In this document: positions 23,292 to 30,739 of the stretch, piece after piece
Layout of the letters: each line of letters begins with the position of its first letter
How positions within the stretch are numbered: the stretch's first letter is position 1
NCBI GenBank assembly: GCA_035457705.1
Contig: DATIBD010000070.1
Location: 240,259 to 304,258, forward strand
Length of the DNA: 64,000 nucleotides
DNA from: DASPGQ01 sp035457705
GTDB lineage: Bacteria > Acidobacteriota > Vicinamibacteria > Marinacidobacterales > SMYC01
Direction of reading: 5' to 3'
Notes under the pieces: generated by a model
Database searches by the model: none
What the model was told of the DNA's origin: nothing
Seen by the model: the letters and a program-made list of their open reading frames with translations, nothing else
Made by a program: the position numbers and the translations under genes

Positions 23292-25801
23292 AAATCCCGA
23301 TTCCCGCCAACGAGATGGCTCGGCTCGAGGCTCTTGAACGTTACGAGATCCTCGATACGCCTCCCGAGGAGGGTTTCGATGACCTGACCCTGCTCGCGTC
23401 CTACGTGTGCCGTACCCCCATCGCCGTCATCACCTTGGTGGACGAGCACCGACAGTGGTACAAGTCGGCGCGCGGCATCTCGGTGACGGAAACCCCGCGG
23501 GAGCACGGATTCTGCTCGCACGCGATCCTCGACACCGACGTGATGGAGGTGCCCGATACGCTCGCCGACGAGCGTTTCCGAACGAACCCGTCAGTGATCG
23601 GCGAGCCGCGTATCCGATTCTATGCCGGCGCGCCTCTCGTAACCGAGGATGGTCTCGCGCTCGGTACTCTCTGCGTCGCCGACCGAGCGCCGCGGTCCCT
23701 CGACATCGAGCAGCGCGGGCTCCTTACTGCCCTCGCGCGTCAGGTGGTGAGCCGAATGGCGGAGCGCCGCAAGCTCGTCGATCTCACCCGTGCCCTGGTC
23801 GAGCGCGACCACGCCCGTGGGGAGCTGGATCAGTTCTTCGAGCTCTCTCTCGATCTGCTCTGCGTCGCCGACCACGAGTACAACTTCAAGCACGTCAATC
23901 CAGGGTGGGAGAAAACGCTGGGCTATACCCGCGGAGAGCTGCTGGCGAAGCCCTACCTCGATTTCGTGCATCCCGACGATCTGGAGGCGACCCTGGAGGC
24001 CGCCTCGAGCCTCCGTGCGGGCTCGGATGTCATCTCGTTCGAGAACCGATACCGCTGTGGCGACGGCTCCTATAAATGGCTTTCCTGGAACACGGCCGTC
24101 TCGGTCGAGTCGGGTCTGGTCTACGCCGTCGCTCGAGACATCACCGAGCGAAAGCGTGCCGAAGAGGCTCTCAGGCGATATGCCCGGGATCTCGAGCAAG
24201 CGAAACGCGCCGAAGAAGAGAACGCGCGACGGCTCACCCAGCTGGTGGACGAGCTCGATCAGGCGAAGCGGTTCGCCGAAGATGCGACCCGCGCCAAGAG
24301 CGAGTTCCTTGCCAACATGAGCCATGAGATCCGTACGCCCATGAATGCGATCATCGGCATGACGGAGCTCACCCTGCAATCCGACCTCGACGAGGAGCAG
24401 AGGGATCATCTCATAACCGTCAAGGACTCTGCCGAAGCGCTCCTGGAGCTTCTCGACGATATCCTCGATTTTTCCAAGATCGAAGCCCGCAAGCTGGACA
24501 TCGACCGCGTCCCCTTCTCGCTTCGCGATACTGTGGGAGCGACGGTCAAGATCCTGGAGATGAGGGCTCATGAGAAAGGACTCGACTTATCGTCGAGCAT
24601 CGATGCCGCCGTCCCCGACCATCTTCTCGGGGACCCCCGGCGGATTCGCCAGATCCTGGTGAACCTCATCGGCAATGCCCTGAAGTTCACCGAGCAGGGC
24701 TGGGTCAAGCTCGACGTAAGCTGCGTATCGGCCGCTCTCGACGAAGTCGAGCTTCACTTCACGGTGGTCGATTCCGGAATCGGTATTCCCGAAAGCAAGC
24801 AGCAAATGGTGTTCGAAGCCTTTACTCAGGCCAATCAGGCGATGGCGAGGAGATACGGGGGCACCGGCCTCGGCCTCACGATCTCCGCGCACCTCGCCTC
24901 CATGATGGGAGGTCGGATTTGGCTCGAGAGCGCTCCCGGCAAGGGAAGCGCATTTCATTTCACGCTTCGATTCGGCCGTGCTACTGACGAGGCGGTCTCG
25001 GGAAAGCGAACGGAATCGGTGCAGGCGCCCCGTCCGCGGGGCGGCTTGAACGTCCTTTTGGCCGAGGACAACGCCGTCAACCGCGAGCTCGTGGAACGGT
25101 TGCTGGCAAAGCAAGGGTACACCGTCGAGTCTGTCTCCACCGGCCAGCAGGCGCTCGACGCGCTCGAGAGTCCCGGTCGATTCGACCTCGTGCTCATGGA
25201 CGTCCAGATGCCTGGAATGAGCGGACTGCAGGCCACGGAGCTGATTCGAGAGCGCGAGGCGCGTTCCGGCGCCCACATCCCCGTCATCGCCCTCACCGCC
25301 TACGCCATGAACGAGGACCGTGACATGTGCTTCGAAGCAGGCATGGACGCCTACGTGTCCAAACCGATCCGTTTCGAGGAGCTGCTCGATGCCCTGGAAG
25401 GGCTCGCCGCTCGCTTCTCTATCGAGCGACGTTCCGAGGTCTCTACCTTCGACGAGAACGACGCGCCGGTGCTCGAGTTCGATGAGCTCCTCGCGGGCGT
25501 CCGAGGAGACCGGGGATTGCTCCAGGAGCTCATCCAACTCTTCAAAGAGGACTCCCACGAGATGCTGGAGACCATGGGAGACGCCATCCGAGGCCGTGAA
25601 GCAAGAAAGCTCGCAACATCGGCGCATGCGTTCATCGGCGCTCTGGGAAACTTCGCTTCGAAGCGGGCCCTCGACCTTGCGAGGGAGCTCGAGCGCCGCG
25701 CTCGCGCCGGGGACCTGGAGGATGCTTCGAGCCTCTTGCAAACGCTCGTCCACGAAACCAAGAGCCTCGAGCGGGCCCTCGACGAGGCGATGAAGGACTG
25801 A
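23288..25801 (+). CDS. GAF-PAS hybrid histidine kinase with receiver and Hpt domains
   Basis: An 837-residue multidomain kinase with no clear membrane segment, so probably cytoplasmic. In order: GAF (about 20-165), PAS/PAC (about 182-300), a coiled-coil linker, HisKA with H346 in N-M-S-H-E-I-R-T-P-M-N, HATPase (N-box L-I-G-N-A-L-K-F-T, G-boxes D-S-G-I-G-I and G-T-G-L-G-L), receiver with D638 in V-L-M-D-V-Q-M-P-G, and Hpt with H780 in T-S-A-H-A-F-I-G-A-L-G. A complete phosphorelay is thus in one chain. The ATG at 23288 overlaps the STAS gene stop. The linked receiver-HATPase protein is the likely output. Confidence 0.92.
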   Translation: MKIPIPANEMARLEALERYEILDTPPEEGFDDLTLLASYVCRTPIAVITLVDEHRQWYKSARGISVTETPREHGFCSHAILDTDVMEVPDTLADERFRTNPSVIGEPRIRFYAGAPLVTEDGLALGTLCVADRAPRSLDIEQRGLLTALARQVVSRMAERRKLVDLTRALVERDHARGELDQFFELSLDLLCVADHEYNFKHVNPGWEKTLGYTRGELLAKPYLDFVHPDDLEATLEAASSLRAGSDVISFENRYRCGDGSYKWLSWNTAVSVESGLVYAVARDITERKRAEEALRRYARDLEQAKRAEEENARRLTQLVDELDQAKRFAEDATRAKSEFLANMSHEIRTPMNAIIGMTELTLQSDLDEEQRDHLITVKDSAEALLELLDDILDFSKIEARKLDIDRVPFSLRDTVGATVKILEMRAHEKGLDLSSSIDAAVPDHLLGDPRRIRQILVNLIGNALKFTEQGWVKLDVSCVSAALDEVELHFTVVDSGIGIPESKQQMVFEAFTQANQAMARRYGGTGLGLTISAHLASMMGGRIWLESAPGKGSAFHFTLRFGRATDEAVSGKRTESVQAPRPRGGLNVLLAEDNAVNRELVERLLAKQGYTVESVSTGQQALDALESPGRFDLVLMDVQMPGMSGLQATELIREREARSGAHIPVIALTAYAMNEDRDMCFEAGMDAYVSKPIRFEELLDALEGLAARFSIERRSEVSTFDENDAPVLEFDELLAGVRGDRGLLQELIQLFKEDSHEMLETMGDAIRGREARKLATSAHAFIGALGNFASKRALDLARELERRARAGDLEDASSLLQTLVHETKSLERALDEAMKD

Positions 25802-25804
25802 GCC

Positions 25805-26647
25805 ATGTCCAAAGTCCTCCTGGTCGAAGACGAACGCGTCACCCGCCACCGCATCGAGAAGATTCTCCAAATGGCTGGGCACGAAGTCAGCAGCGTGGCC
25901 AGCGGTGCGGCGGCCCTCGACCGTCTCGGCGAACAGGAGTTCGACGTAATGCTCCTCGATGTCTGGATGCCGGAGATGAGCGGGCTCGAGCTTCTGAGAA
26001 GAATGGAGAAACGAGTCACCCGCCCGAGGGTCGTGGTCATCACCGCCGACAATACGCCTCAAACCGTCCTCGATGCCGTGCGGGAGGACGCCTACGCCCT
26101 GCTCGCCAAACCCATCGACCCGACCCCGCTTCTCTCGTTAGTCGAAAAGGCGGCAAGCGACCCAGGTAACGGCTCGCGGATCCGTGTGCTCTCGGCGAAA
26201 CCGCACTGGGTCGAATTGGCCGTACCCTGCGATCGCGACGCCGCCGAAAGGATTCAGAGCTTTCTTTCTCGCCTCGACGCCGACCTGGAGGCCTCGGTCC
26301 GTGAAGCCATCGGCCGCGTTTTTCGCGAAATGCTCTTGAACGCAATCGAGTGGGGCGGAAAGCTCGACCCTAGCCGGGAAGTGCGCGTCACCTATCTGCG
26401 GGCGAAAAAGTTGATTCTCTACCGAATCGCCGACCCCGGCGAAGGCTTCCGCTTCGAGGAGATCGATCACGCCGCCGTGCGGAATCCACAGGACAATCCC
26501 ATGGGCCACATGGAGATTCGTGAGCAGAAAGGAATCCGGCCCGGTGGCTTCGGAATTCTGATGTCTCAGTCGCTGGCAGACGAGCTCCTCTATAATGAAG
26601 CTCGAAACGAAGTAGTCTTCATCAAGTATCTCGACGCGGGCTCGTGA
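25805..26647 (+). CDS. Response regulator fused to a GHKL (RsbW-like) ATPase domain
   Basis: A 280-residue fusion. The receiver (1-125) has phospho-acceptor D52 in M-L-L-D-V-W-M-P and conserved K in L-A-K-P-I-D. The C-terminal part (about 140-280) is a HATPase_c_2-type domain, with R-E-M-L-L-N-A-I-E-W-G-G as the N-box and I-A-D-P-G-E-G-F as the G-box. There is no HisKA dimerisation domain. The natural reading is a phosphorylation-controlled anti-sigma kinase that binds the STAS protein. This is inferred from architecture. It lies 3 bp after the hybrid kinase. Confidence 0.85.
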   Translation: MSKVLLVEDERVTRHRIEKILQMAGHEVSSVASGAAALDRLGEQEFDVMLLDVWMPEMSGLELLRRMEKRVTRPRVVVITADNTPQTVLDAVREDAYALLAKPIDPTPLLSLVEKAASDPGNGSRIRVLSAKPHWVELAVPCDRDAAERIQSFLSRLDADLEASVREAIGRVFREMLLNAIEWGGKLDPSREVRVTYLRAKKLILYRIADPGEGFRFEEIDHAAVRNPQDNPMGHMEIREQKGIRPGGFGILMSQSLADELLYNEARNEVVFIKYLDAGS

Positions 26648-26648
26648 T

Positions 26649-27755
26649 GTGAAGATGGCCAGGCTGGCGATCAATACGGGCGGTGGCGATGCCCCAGGAT
26701 TGAACGCCGTGATTCGCGCAGTCGTCCTCGCCGCGCACCGTCAGGGATGGAGCTGCTACGGTATTCGCGACGGATACGACGGCCTTCTCGACCCGCAACG
26801 CTATGAGGACCGTGGAGGTGGTCTCGTCGCCCTCGGCCCGGAAGAGGTCCGCGGCATCACCCATCTCGGGGGGACGATCCTCGGAACGACGAACACCGGC
26901 AACCCGCTCCGCTTCCCGGTTCGCCAGTCGAACGGAGAGATCGAGGAGGTCGATCGCTCCGACGAGCTCGTGGGCAAGTTTCGCCACCACGACCTCGACG
27001 CGCTCGTTGCCATCGGAGGCGACGGTTCGCTGATGATTGCGAACGTACTGCATCAGAAGGGCATCGCCGTGATCGGCGTTCCCAAAACGATCGACAACGA
27101 TCTGGACAGGACGGTCGTGACCTTCGGCTTCGACACCGCGGTCTCGTTCGCGACCGAATGCCTCGATCGACTCCACACGACCGCCGCCTCCCACCGTCGC
27201 ATCATGGTGGTGGAGGTGATGGGGCGTTACGCCGGCTGGATTGCCCTCAACTGCGGCATCGCCGGCACGGCTGACGTCATATTGATTCCCGAGATTCCCT
27301 ATGACCTCGAAAAGGTCGCCCAGAAGGTGCGCGAAAGGGATCGAGCGGGCGCTTCGTTCTCCATCGTGGTCGTTGCCGAAGGCGCACGGCCCCGAGGCGG
27401 CGATTACACGGTCGTCGACAAGCCGCTGGGGGCCGCGGAGCGGCTCGGGGGCGTCGGAGAAAAAGTTGCCAGGGAGCTATCGCAGCGAACGGGAAAACAG
27501 GCGCGCCACGTGGTTCTGGGGCATCTTCTGCGGGGGGGCACGCCAACCGCCTTTGACCGCCTCGTCTCACTTCGCTTCGGCGCGGCGGCCGTCCGTTGTC
27601 TCGCGGATGGTGCTGCGGGAGTAATGGTCGCCCTCGATCCCCCCACGGTTCGCCGGGTCCCCCTCGCGTCGGCGATCGGCCGCATGAAAGTCGTTCCGCT
27701 CGACTGCGACAGCATCCTCACCGCACGCGAGCTGGGGATCTGTCTCGGCGACTGA
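26649..27755 (+). CDS. 6-phosphofructokinase
   Basis: A 368-residue phosphofructokinase that phosphorylates fructose-6-phosphate. Family motifs are clear: G-G-G-D-A-P-G-L-N-A-V-I-R, G-G-D-G-S-L, P-K-T-I-D-N-D-L, F-G-F-D-T-A, and M-G-R-Y-A-G-W-I-A-L. The phosphoryl-donor positions are mixed: Gly in G-G-D-G favours ATP, while Lys in P-K-T-I-D-N-D is the residue of PPi-type enzymes. The same combination is known in ATP-using trypanosomatid enzymes. The GTG at 26649 follows the signalling gene by one base; an ATG at 26655 is an alternative. Cotranscription with a signalling cassette is unusual. Confidence 0.92.
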   Translation: MKMARLAINTGGGDAPGLNAVIRAVVLAAHRQGWSCYGIRDGYDGLLDPQRYEDRGGGLVALGPEEVRGITHLGGTILGTTNTGNPLRFPVRQSNGEIEEVDRSDELVGKFRHHDLDALVAIGGDGSLMIANVLHQKGIAVIGVPKTIDNDLDRTVVTFGFDTAVSFATECLDRLHTTAASHRRIMVVEVMGRYAGWIALNCGIAGTADVILIPEIPYDLEKVAQKVRERDRAGASFSIVVVAEGARPRGGDYTVVDKPLGAAERLGGVGEKVARELSQRTGKQARHVVLGHLLRGGTPTAFDRLVSLRFGAAAVRCLADGAAGVMVALDPPTVRRVPLASAIGRMKVVPLDCDSILTARELGICLGD

Positions 27756-27757
27756 GC

Positions 27758-29026
27758 TCACTCCGTTTGCGTTCGAAGCTCCGCCGCGACCCGCTCCACC
27801 TCGCGCCAGACCCGGAGCAGATTGCCGCTCCACAGTTGGGCGATCTCCTCTTCGGTGTAACCTCGCCGGACCAGCTCGAGGGTCACGTTGAACGTCTCAC
27901 TGGCATCGTTCCAGCCCTCGACGCCCCCACCGCCATCGAAATCAGAGCTGATGCCGACGTGGTCGATTCCCATCACCTCGACGGCGTGATCGATATGGTC
28001 CACGAAATCGGACACGGTGGCCGGCGGCCACTGGGAGTCAATCTCCGTCCGCCGAGCGTCGAACCGGGCGCGGTCTTCCGTCGACAGGCCGCTCACGTCA
28101 CGCATTCCGGTGATGCCCAGCTCGGCGAACAGACCCTCCATCGCATCCTGCTTCTCCCGCGGATTCTTCACGAAGCTCCCTAGCGCCACCGTTTGCATGA
28201 CGCCCCCGTTCTCCGCGAGAGCTCGGAGCTGCTCGTCGTCCATATTGCGCGGATGGTCCGCGAGAGCACGGGTCGAAGAATGCGAGCCGATCACCGGAGC
28301 TTTGGAAAGCACCACGGCATCGAGCATCGCCTTCTTCGAGATGTGCGAGACGTCCACCATGATGCCTAGTCGATTCATCTCCGCGATGACTTCGCGCCCG
28401 AAATCGCTCACACCGTCGTGCTCGCTCTCGGGATCCCCTAGGTTCTCACGGGGCTGAGAGGAGTCCGCGATGTCGTTGTGTCCACCGTGCGCAAGCGTAA
28501 TGTATCGAGCGCCGAGCTCGTGATATTTGGCGAGCAGGGACAGGTCTTTCCCGATGACGTATCCGTTCTCGATGCCGATGCAGGCCACGAGCTTACCCGC
28601 GTCGTGGATGCGCGTTACGTCATCCGCCCTGTGTGCGAGCTCGATCCGGTCGGGGTACATCTCGTCGGCCATACGATGGATGGCCTCGAACTTCGTCATG
28701 GCGTCCGCCTTGGCCTTTTCGTAGTTCTGGGCGGTTCGCTCGGTCTGGCCGACGTAGACGATGAAGAAAGCCGCGTCGAGACCGCCTTCCTCCATCTTCG
28801 GGAGATCGACCTGGAGCTCACCGCGCACACCCGGGTCCACCTTCTCGGTCGCGTAGTCGAATGGAATGTCGACGTGCGTGTCCAGCGCGAGCACCCGGTC
28901 GTGTATCGCGCGTGCCCGATCGAGCAGATCTTCTTCCGGCTGAGGAGCCGTGGCCTCGGGGCTCTCGCCCGCGCCGCAGCCTGTCAGGAGAAGCAGGAGT
29001 ACGAAACCGAACGGCAGTCTCGACAT
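27758..29026 (-). CDS. Membrane dipeptidase (M19) lipoprotein
   Basis: A 422-residue renal-dipeptidase-type metallopeptidase. It has a lipoprotein signal (L-L-L-L-L-T-G-C), so it is probably membrane-anchored and faces the periplasm. M19 metal-ligand segments are visible: L-D-T-H-V-D-I, G-I-E-N-G, the H-G-G-H-N-D-I-A-D-S block, I-G-S-H-S-S-T-R-A, and H-V-G-I-S-S-D-F-D-G-G near the end. The family cleaves dipeptides, including those with a C-terminal D-amino acid, using two zinc ions. It converges with phosphofructokinase, 2 bp apart, and lies 16 bp downstream of rpmB. Confidence 0.9.
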   Translation of the reverse strand: MSRLPFGFVLLLLLTGCGAGESPEATAPQPEEDLLDRARAIHDRVLALDTHVDIPFDYATEKVDPGVRGELQVDLPKMEEGGLDAAFFIVYVGQTERTAQNYEKAKADAMTKFEAIHRMADEMYPDRIELAHRADDVTRIHDAGKLVACIGIENGYVIGKDLSLLAKYHELGARYITLAHGGHNDIADSSQPRENLGDPESEHDGVSDFGREVIAEMNRLGIMVDVSHISKKAMLDAVVLSKAPVIGSHSSTRALADHPRNMDDEQLRALAENGGVMQTVALGSFVKNPREKQDAMEGLFAELGITGMRDVSGLSTEDRARFDARRTEIDSQWPPATVSDFVDHIDHAVEVMGIDHVGISSDFDGGGGVEGWNDASETFNVTLELVRRGYTEEEIAQLWSGNLLRVWREVERVAAELRTQTE

Positions 29027-29042
29027 GAGGGGCGCAAAGAAT

Positions 29043-29282
29043 CTAGAGCACGTCTTTGAGGGACAGCCCCTGGTCCTTGAGAACTGCCATCAAGCCCTTC
29101 TTGTCGAGGGTGCGGAGGGCGCGGGTGGACAAGCGTACACGGACGGTTCTTCCCAGCTCGGGGACGTAGACCCGCTTCCATTGCAGGTTGGGACGCTGCA
29201 CCCGGCGCGTCTTGTTGTGCGCATGGGAGACGTTGTTTCCCGACATCGGGCCCTTTCCGGTAATCTTGCACTTCTGTGACAT
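29043..29282 (-). CDS. rpmB: 50S ribosomal protein L28
   Basis: A 79-residue basic protein matching L28: M-S-Q-K-C-K-I-T-G-K-G-P-M-S-G-N-N-V-S-H, then R-R-V-Q-R-P-N-L-Q and a C-terminal R-T-L-D-K-K-G-L. The ATG at 29282 gives the conserved N-terminus; an in-frame upstream ATG adds nine unconserved residues. Only one of the expected Cys pairs is present, so zinc binding is unlikely. It lies between the sigma-54 regulator gene and the dipeptidase on the same strand. Confidence 0.95.
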   Translation of the reverse strand: MSQKCKITGKGPMSGNNVSHAHNKTRRVQRPNLQWKRVYVPELGRTVRVRLSTRALRTLDKKGLMAVLKDQGLSLKDVL

Positions 29283-29346
29283 CTTCCTCGGTTCCTCCGA
29301 AAACACCACAGTTTACGTGGTCGGCGGGAACAACGCAAACCTGAGC

Positions 29347-30723
29347 TCAAGCGCTCGCGTTGTTCTTGCCCCGGCTGATACCGAGTTTCTGCATGAGCTC
29401 GTACAGGGTCGGTCGGCTCACCTGCAGCTCCGCCGCGGTCCGCGTCACGTTGCCGTTATGCTTCCACAACACGTTGCTGATGAGCTCGCGCTCGACCTCC
29501 TCTCGCGCCCGCTTCAAGCTGAGGGCCTTGCCCCCGAGGGCATGAGGCGTCGCAAGCTCCAGATCCTCTGTCGTGATCTTGCGGCCGTCGGCCATGATGA
29601 CCGCGCGTTTGATCCGGTTCTCCAGCTCACGGACGTTGCCGGGCCACGAGTGCCGGTGGATGGCCGCCAGGGCTTCGCGGTCGAACTCGAGCGCGCCCCG
29701 ACCGTTCTCCAGGGCGTAACGTTCCAGAAACACGCGAGCGAGCACCTCCACGTCCTCTCCTCGCTCTCGAAGCGCCGGAAGCGGGATGCGCACGACTGCC
29801 AGACGAAAATAGAGATCCTCCCGGAAAGTCTGGCTCCTCATCGCTTTCTCCAGGTCCGCGTTGGTCGCGGCGATGACCCGGACGTCGACCTCGATCTCCT
29901 GCCGGCCCCCAATCCGCTCCAACCGATGTTCCTGCAGAAACCGCAGGAGCTTTACCTGGAGGGATGGGGAGAGCTCCCCGACTTCGTCGAGGAAGAGCGT
30001 CCCGCCGTGCGCGAGCTCGATCCGACCCTGGCGGCGGGCGTGAGCCCCGGTGAACGCGCCTTTCTCGTAACCGAACAGCTCGCTTTCGAGGAGGTTCTCA
30101 GGAATGGCACCGCAGTTGATGGGGACGAAGGGACCCTCGGAACGTGCGCTCAAACGGTGGACGGCGCGCGCTACGAGCTCCTTTCCGGTTCCGCTCTCGC
30201 CGTCGACGAGGACCTCGGCGTCGGAGCCAGCGACCCTCCGTATCGACTTGAACACGTTCTGCATCGATTCGGAGAACCCCACGATGCCTTGGAAGGAATC
30301 CTCGCTCACGTCATTGTGAAGCTTCCGATTCTCCGTCTCCAGATCGTATACATAGCGACCGCGGCGAAGAACCACGTGGAGCTCGTCGATCTGAATCGGC
30401 TTGGTGAAGAAGTCGTAAGCACCAAGAGATACGGCGCGCAGAGCGTGCGAACGCTGCTCCTGTCCGGTGATCACGACGACTTTGGCATCTGCGTCGATCT
30501 CCAGAATCTCGTCGAGAAGGCGGAATCCTTCCTCGACTCCGTTCGAGTCGGGTGGAAGGCCTAGATCGAGAGAGACGAGCGGCATTCGATGGGTTTCGAA
30601 TAACTCCATCGCTTCGGTGCGGTCCTCGGCCTCGAAGACCTCGTACTCGTCTGCCAGGGTCCACCTCATCTGTTTTCGGATGTCCTCCACGTCGTCGACG
30701 AGGAGTAGTTTCGGTTTCTCCAT
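29347..30723 (-). CDS. prsR: Sigma-54-dependent response regulator of the PrsR type
   Basis: A 458-residue NtrC-like activator. The receiver (1-125) has V-S-L-D-L-G-L-P with the phospho-acceptor Asp. The AAA+ domain has Walker A G-E-S-G-T-G-K-E, the sigma-54 contact loop G-A-F-T-G-A, and F-L-D-E-V-G-E. The C-terminal Fis-type helix-turn-helix reads N-V-T-R-T-A-A-E-L-Q-V-S-R-P-T-L-Y-E-L. The D-L-G-L-P-P-D-S-N-G-V-E-E-G insertion and the pairing with a PrsK-like kinase fit the PEP-CTERM system regulator. It starts 16 bp after the kinase gene. Likely targets are surface-polysaccharide or PEP-CTERM genes with sigma-54 promoters. Confidence 0.85.
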   Translation of the reverse strand: MEKPKLLLVDDVEDIRKQMRWTLADEYEVFEAEDRTEAMELFETHRMPLVSLDLGLPPDSNGVEEGFRLLDEILEIDADAKVVVITGQEQRSHALRAVSLGAYDFFTKPIQIDELHVVLRRGRYVYDLETENRKLHNDVSEDSFQGIVGFSESMQNVFKSIRRVAGSDAEVLVDGESGTGKELVARAVHRLSARSEGPFVPINCGAIPENLLESELFGYEKGAFTGAHARRQGRIELAHGGTLFLDEVGELSPSLQVKLLRFLQEHRLERIGGRQEIEVDVRVIAATNADLEKAMRSQTFREDLYFRLAVVRIPLPALRERGEDVEVLARVFLERYALENGRGALEFDREALAAIHRHSWPGNVRELENRIKRAVIMADGRKITTEDLELATPHALGGKALSLKRAREEVERELISNVLWKHNGNVTRTAAELQVSRPTLYELMQKLGISRGKNNASA

Positions 30724-30739
30724 AGGATTCCTTCCGCCT

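Noticed and set aside
24587..26062. 491-codon minus-strand frame opposite the hybrid kinase
   Set aside because: Composition is a mirror of the kinase codons with no domain signature.
29188..30564. 458-codon plus-strand frame opposite prsR
   Set aside because: Shadow frame; the minus strand holds a full sigma-54 activator.
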